Shown one piece after another: positions 1-7,761 of a DNA stretch of 7,761 bases. Source of the DNA: Leptospira alstonii serovar Sichuan str. 79601. GTDB taxonomy: Bacteria; Spirochaetota; Leptospiria; Leptospirales; Leptospiraceae. The notes beneath the pieces were generated by a model. That model had not been told where the DNA came from and ran no database searches. It saw only the letters and a list, made by a program, of their open reading frames with translations. The stretch's first letter is position 1; the number at the start of each line of letters is the position of its first letter. A program made the translations under genes and the position numbers. Location of the stretch: positions 1 through 7,761 of the forward strand of contig NZ_ANIK01000074.1 in the NCBI RefSeq assembly GCF_000347175.1, in the 5' to 3' direction.

Positions 1-392
<392 letters not shown>

Positions 393-524
393 ACCAAATA
401 CGGTTCTGGGAACGGGTAGAATGGATCCAATTTGCGCGAAAAACGAAAACTTTTTCAAGAAAACTGAAGAACTCATTCCAAACTTCGCTCGATTACTTTA
501 GAATTTGTCCCCAGAGCGTTCAAT

Positions 525-538
525 GTAGGAACTCCTGC
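525..538. repeat. Short palindrome, GTRGGAACTCCYRC copy 1
   Basis: GTAGGAACTCCTGC pairs with itself through six positions, one of them a T-G wobble, around a central AC. The same pattern recurs at 599-612, in keeping with a dispersed short palindromic element. Confidence 0.55.
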
Positions 539-551
539 GGAGACTTTCCGC
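537..551. repeat. Small hairpin GCGGA/TCCGC
   Basis: GCGGA (537-541) and TCCGC (547-551) form a perfect 5-bp stem around a 5-nt loop. It overlaps the end of the preceding palindrome by two bases, so the two structures compete. No T-tract follows on either strand, so a terminator is unlikely. Confidence 0.35.
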
Positions 552-558
552 GAAAAAA

Positions 559-571
559 CGGTTCAAAACCG
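559..571. repeat. Small hairpin CGGTT/AACCG
   Basis: CGGTT (559-563) and AACCG (567-571) form a 5-bp stem with loop CAA. A-rich tracts lie on both sides. It lies in the presumed leader of the minus-strand DUF1564 gene, about 170 nt before its chosen start. Confidence 0.35.
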
Positions 572-598
572 CAAAAATAATATAGGGCGATGGTTTTT

Positions 599-612
599 GT
601 GGGAACTCCCAC
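599..612. repeat. Short palindrome, GTRGGAACTCCYRC copy 2
   Basis: GTGGGAACTCCCAC is a perfect 6-bp inverted repeat around a central AC. It matches the palindrome at 525-538 at 11 of 14 positions, all differences lying in the outer arms and largely keeping the pairing. This suggests two members of one repeat family. Confidence 0.6.
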
Positions 613-625
613 GTTTTTCTTTTCA

Positions 626-663
626 GATTTTGGGACGGACTCTTAGTTTACCCACCCAAAATC
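626..663. repeat. 9-bp inverted repeat, 20-nt loop
   Basis: GATTTTGGG (626-634) is a perfect inverted copy of CCCAAAATC (655-663), separated by 20 nt. One more C-G pair is possible beyond an A-A mismatch. It may be the end structure of an interspersed element. There is no adjacent T-run that would mark a terminator. Confidence 0.5.
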
Positions 664-720
664 AGGAAAAACTAAAATGCAGAACTTTCCTAAACTCAGT
701 GCAACAATTCTTCTACGGGT

Positions 721-747
721 CGCTATTTCTTATCTTCGATAAGAGCG
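721..747. repeat. Bulged hairpin with TTC loop
   Basis: CTTATC (729-734) and GATAAG (738-743) form a 6-bp stem with loop TTC. CGCT (721-724) can pair with AGCG (744-747) below a 4-nt bulge, giving up to ten pairs. The TTC loop also occurs in the hairpins of the right-end repeat. Confidence 0.4.
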
Positions 748-830
748 AACGCACTTTAGTTTCTTATTCGCCCCAATTTTTTTATACCGAACTCACGTTA
801 CTTTAATTTAGACTGACGCTATAGTTTCAA

Positions 831-861
831 TGGATCGCTCGACAGGCAGCAACATTGAGTT
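831..861 (+). repeat. Degenerate relative of the right-end tandem repeat
   Basis: This segment carries TGGATCGCTC (831-840) and AGCAACATTGAGTT (848-861). The first word recurs exactly at 7667-7676 and 7738-7747, inside the right-end repeat copies; the second recurs exactly at 7618-7631, just before the first copy. All occurrences are on the same strand. It reads as a worn fragment of the same repeat family. Confidence 0.55.
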
Positions 862-921
862 CAAGCGCGATCCCGCTTCAATTCGTCCAATCTTTTTAAG
901 TCAAACTTATATGAGCTTAAG

Positions 922-947
922 CCCGAAGAATGCGGATGTTTTTCGGG
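922..947. repeat. 9-bp hairpin upstream of the kinase gene
   Basis: CCCGAAGAA (922-930) pairs with TTTTTCGGG (939-947), with one G-T wobble, around an 8-nt loop. It lies about 110 nt before the kinase start. If the proposed promoter at 1041 is right, this hairpin lies outside the kinase transcript. Confidence 0.4.
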
Positions 948-1017
948 ACAAGTTTTCGTTAGAACTCGAAAAATTCCGGATTTCGGAGTAAAATGATTTT
1001 TTGTTTTCTGCGATCTC

Positions 1018-1046
1018 TTTAAGATTTAGCCGTCTTTTATTATAAT
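1018..1046 (+). promoter_or_regulatory. Candidate promoter of the histidine kinase gene
   Basis: TATAAT at 1041-1046 is a perfect -10 box. A weak -35 candidate, TTTAAG, sits at 1018-1023 with a 17-nt spacer. Transcription would start near 1053, about two bases before the ATG at 1055. There is no purine-rich ribosome-binding sequence in 1047-1054 (CCCTACTC), so the transcript would be essentially leaderless. Confidence 0.4.
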
Positions 1047-1054
1047 CCCTACTC

Positions 1055-4621
<3,567 letters not shown>

Positions 4622-4683
4622 TCTTTCGATTGCACCACGAATAGGCGGCGCTCACCGATCCCCGTATAATAGAATACCGTGAA

Positions 4684-4708
4684 TTTTGAAACGAATCCCG
4701 TTTTAAAA
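4684..4708. terminator. 10-bp AT-rich hairpin after the kinase gene, possible terminator
   Basis: TTTTGAAACG (4684-4693) pairs with CGTTTTAAAA (4699-4708) through ten pairs, one of them G-T, around loop AATCC. It begins 62 nt after the kinase stop codon. No U-tract follows on the plus strand, so factor-independent termination is not assured. It does support treating the kinase and TPR genes as separate units. Confidence 0.35.
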
Positions 4709-4754
4709 GCGAAATTTTGTGTTATTCCAATTTGTCGATTCCGCCTCAATCGTT

Positions 4755-4784
4755 TTCGCATTGAAACTCACTTTAATTTATACA
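4755..4784 (+). promoter_or_regulatory. Weak candidate promoter of the TPR gene
   Basis: TTCGCA (4755-4760) and TATACA (4779-4784) each match the consensus boxes at four of six positions, with an 18-nt spacer. Transcription would start near 4791, about 50 nt before the ATG. This is the best pair I can see in the spacer, but it is weak. Confidence 0.2.
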
Positions 4785-4810
4785 AGGCACAAAAAGGTTA
4801 GAACCGGAAG

Positions 4811-4843
4811 CTTTCGAATCAATAAAAAGTTGAATTCCGAAAG
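4811..4843 (+). promoter_or_regulatory. Hairpin ending at the TPR start codon
   Basis: CTTTCG (4811-4816) pairs with CGAAAG (4838-4843), and three more pairs (4817-4819 with 4834-4836) follow past a bulged C. The 3' arm includes the only purine-rich stretch before the ATG and ends on the base just before it. The structure could mask the ribosome-binding site, but it is short and AU-rich inside. Confidence 0.3.
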
Positions 4844-5752
4844 ATGTCGGTTTTTTATGATCTGATGGAAAATAGAATACTCGGTTGGTTTTTCATTCTC
4901 GGGATCATTCTTCTTGCTTTCGGTTTATTTTTTCCCGAAAAAGCGAATTCGGACCCTAACGCCGCCAATGCCAAAATTTCGCAGATCGAAGAAATAGGAA
5001 AGGTCGTCCTCTCTTTGATCGAAGAAATCAAGACGAGTTTGGCGACTTCGAATCCGCCTAACACCGTTTCTTCCCCCGATCCTAACGTTTCTACGAGCCA
5101 AGATCCGAACGAAATTTTTAACGGAGCTTATAGTGCGAACGAAAGGGGGGATTATCTCCAAGCGATCGAAGAATATTCCAAATATTTGATATTGGTTCCG
5201 GGGGACGCTTCCGGTTATTACTATCGAGGTCTGGCCAAATACACTTTGAAACGGTACGACGAGGCCGTAAAGGATTTCAACAAGGCTGTTGAAATCGATC
5301 CTCAAAAAAAATCCGCCTTTCTTTCTAAAGGTTACGGAAACGAGATGATCGACGATTGTAAACAGGCGATCGAGGACTTTCAAAAAGCGATTTCACTCGG
5401 TGAAAACAAAAACGCCGAACTTTACGGTCACAAGGCGCGTTGTGAGAATCATTATAAAGATTATTCCGAGGCTCTTGACGACGCCCGAAAGGCCGTAAAC
5501 CTGGATAAAAAAAACACCTATGCTTTTTTTGAACTGGCTTACGCTCAGTACGGTTTGCGGAAATATTCGGAATCGGTTCTGAGTTATACGAAAGTGTTAC
5601 AATTCAATCCGAAGGACGAGGTTGCGTTTCATAACAGGGGTCTTGCTTATGTTTTTTTAAAGAAAACTCCGTCGGCGTGTAAGGATTTTCAAAAATCTTT
5701 GGAGTTGGGATACGCGGATGCTAAAAATCGTTTGAAGGAATATTGTAAATAA
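4844..5752 (+). CDS. Membrane-anchored tetratricopeptide repeat (TPR) protein
   Basis: This 302-residue protein has one strongly hydrophobic segment (about 12-30, ILGWFFILGIILLAFGLFF). A short polar, Ser/Pro/Asn-rich stretch (about 65-90) follows. Then come about six TPR units: 87-120, 121-154, 155-188, 190-222, 224-256 and 257-290, with typical patterns such as YYYRGLAKYTLKRYDEAVKD and AFHNRGLAYVFLKKTPSACK. TPRs form a helical scaffold for protein-protein contacts; the partner is unknown. The TPR part is probably periplasmic, held to the inner membrane by an uncleaved signal anchor; I see no lipobox. Four cysteines (172, 200, 279, 301) lie in or after the repeats. The ATG at 4844 is the first after an in-frame TAA (4823-4825); an in-frame ATG at 4865 is a weaker alternative. 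It follows the kinase gene by 222 nt and converges on the DUF2079 gene. Confidence 0.92.
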   Translation: MSVFYDLMENRILGWFFILGIILLAFGLFFPEKANSDPNAANAKISQIEEIGKVVLSLIEEIKTSLATSNPPNTVSSPDPNVSTSQDPNEIFNGAYSANERGDYLQAIEEYSKYLILVPGDASGYYYRGLAKYTLKRYDEAVKDFNKAVEIDPQKKSAFLSKGYGNEMIDDCKQAIEDFQKAISLGENKNAELYGHKARCENHYKDYSEALDDARKAVNLDKKNTYAFFELAYAQYGLRKYSESVLSYTKVLQFNPKDEVAFHNRGLAYVFLKKTPSACKDFQKSLELGYADAKNRLKEYCK

Positions 5753-5781
5753 TTTTAAAATATTCTAAAATTAAAAATTTT
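5752..5781. terminator. AT-only inverted repeats in the convergent gap
   Basis: The 45-nt gap between the converging TPR and DUF2079 genes has two overlapping inverted repeats: ATTTTA/TAAAAT (5752-5757 with 5766-5771) and AAAATT/AATTTT (5767-5772 with 5776-5781). They could act as a weak two-way terminator, but the stems contain no G-C pairs. Confidence 0.25.
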
Positions 5782-5797
5782 GAATACGTTTCGTTTT

Positions 5798-7381
5798 CTA
5801 AGGCGCGTCGGACAAAGGTCCGTTTAGACGCAATAAACCGAAACGATTCGTTTTTTGAACCCAGCGTAATTCACCTCCGCGCACGTCCGCATCGATTCGT
5901 TCTAGAATTTTTGCGGAACTCAAATAGGGGGAATTGTATTCGCGATTGATAAGGATCCACTCTTTCCATTTTCGATCTTCCCGAATCGGATATACGGGAT
6001 TTTTTAAAGAGACAAAGGGCGAAAGATGAAATCCTGCCGAGACGGATTTTCCGGCTGGGATTTGTTCCAGGAGGTTTTTCAATTCCGCCGCCAATTCCGG
6101 TTTGGATTCGAATACGATCGGATATTCGGTTTCCTTGGAATTCCTATAAATAGAAACGCAAAAACTAAGGATGAGAGCGATTAAAATTTTTTTTTCCTTA
6201 GAAACGGAAGATAAGAATTTCGTTTCGGGTTTGCCGGTTCGATTTTGAATCCATTCGGCTCCGGTTCTTAAGAATAAAATCAAGAAGGGAACGAGGGGAT
6301 ATATATAATAGCTGTATAAATCCCTCACCCAAGGATGGATCGATAACCGAAACACGGAATACAAACCTAAAAAGGGAAGTAATAACCAACCTCCGGTCAG
6401 GTTCCAAAAACCCCATTCCAAACTTAGATCCCGGATTCCTTTCCAATACTGAAACCTACTTTCCGAATTTTGAATGTAATTCAAAACCGCGAAGGTCGGA
6501 TTTTCGGTTCCCGTTCCCCAGTATTCTTTCCAATTTTTTTCCGCGGAATTTCCGGCCAGGTCGTTTAAGATCGGAAATATAAGAAAATAATAAAATACGC
6601 AAGTAATAAAAACGGAAATCCATTCTTTTTTTCTTTTGTTGTCGGCCGCAATCATGCCGACGGCAAGGGCGGCCATGTAGATCGCGACGTCCTCCTTGAT
6701 TCCCAAAAAGAAACAGAGGCTTACGGTGGTAATCCAATGTTTTCGTTTTTGAATTCCGATGAATACGCATAAACAAAGGATCGGAACCAGAACTTCGAAG
6801 TGCAAGGAATGGTTCAAGCGGTAGAAACCGGACGATCCGGACCAAAGGAGCGTCGCGCAGAGGGCGAGTTCTTCGGAGACGGAACATTCCCTTAAGTAAT
6901 GATACAAAAGAGGAATCGTGAGCGATGCGAAAAAAAATACCCCGGCTCCTAATCCGAGTTCGGAACCGAACAGAATCGGAAAGGGAGTCAAAAGTAAAAT
7001 TCCGGGAGTCATATGATGAGAGAGAAAGTTCGCGTTCTCTTCCGATCCGTAATACTGTGTTTGAAAGATGTTTCCGTCAATCGTAGGAACGATCATTCTA
7101 AGTTGAGCCGTATAATCGAAATCGCCTAGGAAAAAAGAATCCAACGCGGCTTTTGTATAGAAAATTCCTTCCGCAAAAACGAACAAGGACCAATACGAAA
7201 CGAGTAGAACGGGCGAAACAATGAAAGATGAGAAAGATTCTTTTTTCCATATCCGAAAAAAAATCGAACCGCAAAGTAGGATTCCCACTAAGACGATTCC
7301 TCCGATTCCGTTACTTCCGATCCGATATTGAATCGGAAGGTAGAATATAAAGAAGGGCAATAAGAATACGCGTAAGAACAT
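5798..7381 (-). CDS. DUF2079 multi-spanning membrane protein, GT-C glycosyltransferase-like
   Basis: The protein has 527 residues from the ATG at 7381, or 532 from an in-frame TTG at 7396. I prefer the ATG because GGA lies 10 nt before it and the TTG has no Shine-Dalgarno. I see roughly a dozen hydrophobic segments, then a soluble C-terminal part. Numbered from the TTG, DUF2079-like features are an acidic GDFDY motif in the first large loop (91-95), [14 protein letters not shown] (127-140), a HF pair (199-200), a KED motif (234-236) and C-terminal [17 protein letters not shown] (455-471). DUF2079 is related to GT-C enzymes, which transfer sugars from lipid-linked donors at the outer face of the inner membrane; D92/D94 are candidate catalytic acids (inference). 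The substrate is unknown, and no envelope or polysaccharide gene lies beside it. Confidence 0.85.
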   Translation of the reverse strand: MFLRVFLLPFFIFYLPIQYRIGSNGIGGIVLVGILLCGSIFFRIWKKESFSSFIVSPVLLVSYWSLFVFAEGIFYTKAALDSFFLGDFDYTAQLRMIVPTIDGNIFQTQYYGSEENANFLSHHMTPGILLLTPFPILFGSELGLGAGVFFFASLTIPLLYHYLRECSVSEELALCATLLWSGSSGFYRLNHSLHFEVLVPILCLCVFIGIQKRKHWITTVSLCFFLGIKEDVAIYMAALAVGMIAADNKRKKEWISVFITCVFYYFLIFPILNDLAGNSAEKNWKEYWGTGTENPTFAVLNYIQNSESRFQYWKGIRDLSLEWGFWNLTGGWLLLPFLGLYSVFRLSIHPWVRDLYSYYIYPLVPFLILFLRTGAEWIQNRTGKPETKFLSSVSKEKKILIALILSFCVSIYRNSKETEYPIVFESKPELAAELKNLLEQIPAGKSVSAGFHLSPFVSLKNPVYPIREDRKWKEWILINREYNSPYLSSAKILERIDADVRGGELRWVQKTNRFGLLRLNGPLSDAP

Positions 7382-7631
7382 ATCACTTTTATCCAAGGTT
7401 CGTTTTTGATTTCTAATTTCTTCCGAAAAAAAGTCGACTCGTATTTCTTGGAGTGAGCGTTCCCGTAATTTTAAAACGAAGCGTTTGATTTCGATTTTAG
7501 AGTTATTGAAAAATCAATTCTCCATCCGTTTACGTTTTCATTGATATGACGAACGAGTTACGTTTTTTTAGTAAAACATCAATTTGTTGATTGGAGCTGA
7601 AAGCGCGGCTTCTAGTGAGCAACATTGAGTT
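7382..7631. other. Intergenic region upstream of the DUF2079 gene
   Basis: I see no gene here. It should hold the promoter of the minus-strand DUF2079 gene, but no convincing -35/-10 pair stands out. It has small palindromes, such as ATTGA/TCAAT around AAAA near 7505-7518, and ATCAA/TTGAT at 7578-7591. It ends with AGCAACATTGAGTT (7618-7631), an exact match to 848-861, where the repeat array begins. Confidence 0.5.
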
Positions 7632-7690
7632 TTTCGCTTCGCGGCTTTTGTTTGTCTCGCTCTCTATGGATCGCTCATCTCAGCTTCGCT
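7632..7690 (+). repeat. Tandem repeat copy 1 (59 bp, period 71)
   Basis: By direct comparison this 59-bp block is identical to 7703-7761. A 12-bp spacer, GAGAAACAACGC, gives a 71-bp period. The unit contains CGC-TTC-GCG (7635-7643), TGGATCGCTC (7667-7676), and most of a 7-bp stem, TCTCAGC/GCTGAGA around TTC (7678-7694). The period is not a multiple of three and no gene covers it, so it appears to be non-coding. Confidence 0.9.
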
Positions 7691-7702
7691 GAGAAACAAC
7701 GC

Positions 7703-7761
7703 TTTCGCTTCGCGGCTTTTGTTTGTCTCGCTCTCTATGGATCGCTCATCTCAGCTTCGCT
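7703..7761 (+). repeat. Tandem repeat copy 2 (reaches the window edge)
   Basis: This is a second identical 59-bp copy, running to the last base of the window, so the array may continue. No difference from copy 1 is visible, which points to recent amplification or homogenisation. Confidence 0.9.

Larger units (their letters stand above)
477..1054. other. Repeat-rich intergenic region without a convincing gene
   Basis: I find no credible gene in this 578-nt stretch. It holds a cluster of short inverted repeats: 525-538, 537-551, 559-571, 599-612, 626-663, 721-747 and 922-947. It also holds a 31-nt segment (831-861) that shares words with the tandem repeat at the right end of the window. The longest open frame (597-806, plus strand) starts with TTG, lies across these palindromes and resembles no family I know. 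The region separates the divergent DUF1564 and kinase genes, so it must hold both promoters. It looks like a build-up of degenerate interspersed elements, which is typical of Leptospira intergenic DNA. Confidence 0.6.

Noticed and set aside
597..806. 69-residue open frame on the plus strand
   Set aside because: It starts with TTG inside a palindrome, runs through repeats, has no ribosome-binding site and resembles no protein family I know.
477..1054. tRNA or other standard RNA gene
   Set aside because: The hairpins do not form a cloverleaf, and no T-loop GTTCRANNC sequence or CCA-type end was seen in a consistent position.
4665..4670. Perfect TATAAT after the kinase gene
   Set aside because: No acceptable -35 box lies 16-18 nt upstream, and the start would be about 165 nt before the TPR gene with the 4684-4708 hairpin in between. 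It could still be a weak promoter.
7632..7761. CRISPR array
   Set aside because: The repeat is 59 bp with a single 12-bp spacer. CRISPR repeats are shorter, spacers are about 30 nt or more, and no cas gene is present.

Overview
The window looks like chromosomal DNA of a Leptospira species, probably from the pathogenic clade. The clearest marker is a truncated DUF1564 protein at the left edge, a multicopy family I know only from Leptospira. Many-PAS orphan histidine kinases, TPR proteins and DUF2079 membrane proteins are also common there, as are intergenic regions full of short interspersed palindromes. By eye the G+C is in the low forties, higher than L. interrogans. The species call is inference.

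Layout: (1) 1-476, minus strand: the 5' part of a DUF1564 gene that leaves the window at base 1. (2) 477-1054: no convincing gene; hairpins and interspersed-repeat fragments, including a short element (831-861) that shares two words with the repeat array at the far right. (3) 1055-4621, plus strand: a soluble 1188-residue histidine kinase with one divergent PAS domain, four tandem PAS modules of about 132 residues, a GAF domain and an HisKA/HATPase core. About 115 residues are inserted between the two phosphoacceptor helices. A perfect TATAAT lies 8 nt before its ATG and there is no Shine-Dalgarno, so the mRNA may be leaderless. (4) 4622-4843: a spacer with a 10-bp hairpin, and a second weak hairpin whose 3' arm ends on the base before the next start codon. 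(5) 4844-5752, plus strand: a membrane-anchored TPR protein. (6) 5753-5797: a 45-nt AT-rich convergent gap. (7) 5798-7381 (or 7396), minus strand: a multi-spanning DUF2079 protein of GT-C glycosyltransferase-like type. (8) 7382-7761: non-coding, ending in two identical 59-bp copies with a 71-bp period; the second copy reaches the window edge.

The genes do not form an obvious pathway. The kinase and TPR genes share a strand but are 222 nt apart with a hairpin between them, so they are probably separate transcription units. No response regulator is present, so the kinase is an orphan here. I see no clear new multi-gene system. The points most worth a second look are the kinase insert and its possible leaderless start, the tandem repeat array with its distant relative at 831-861, and the ribbon-helix-helix-like core of the DUF1564 protein.
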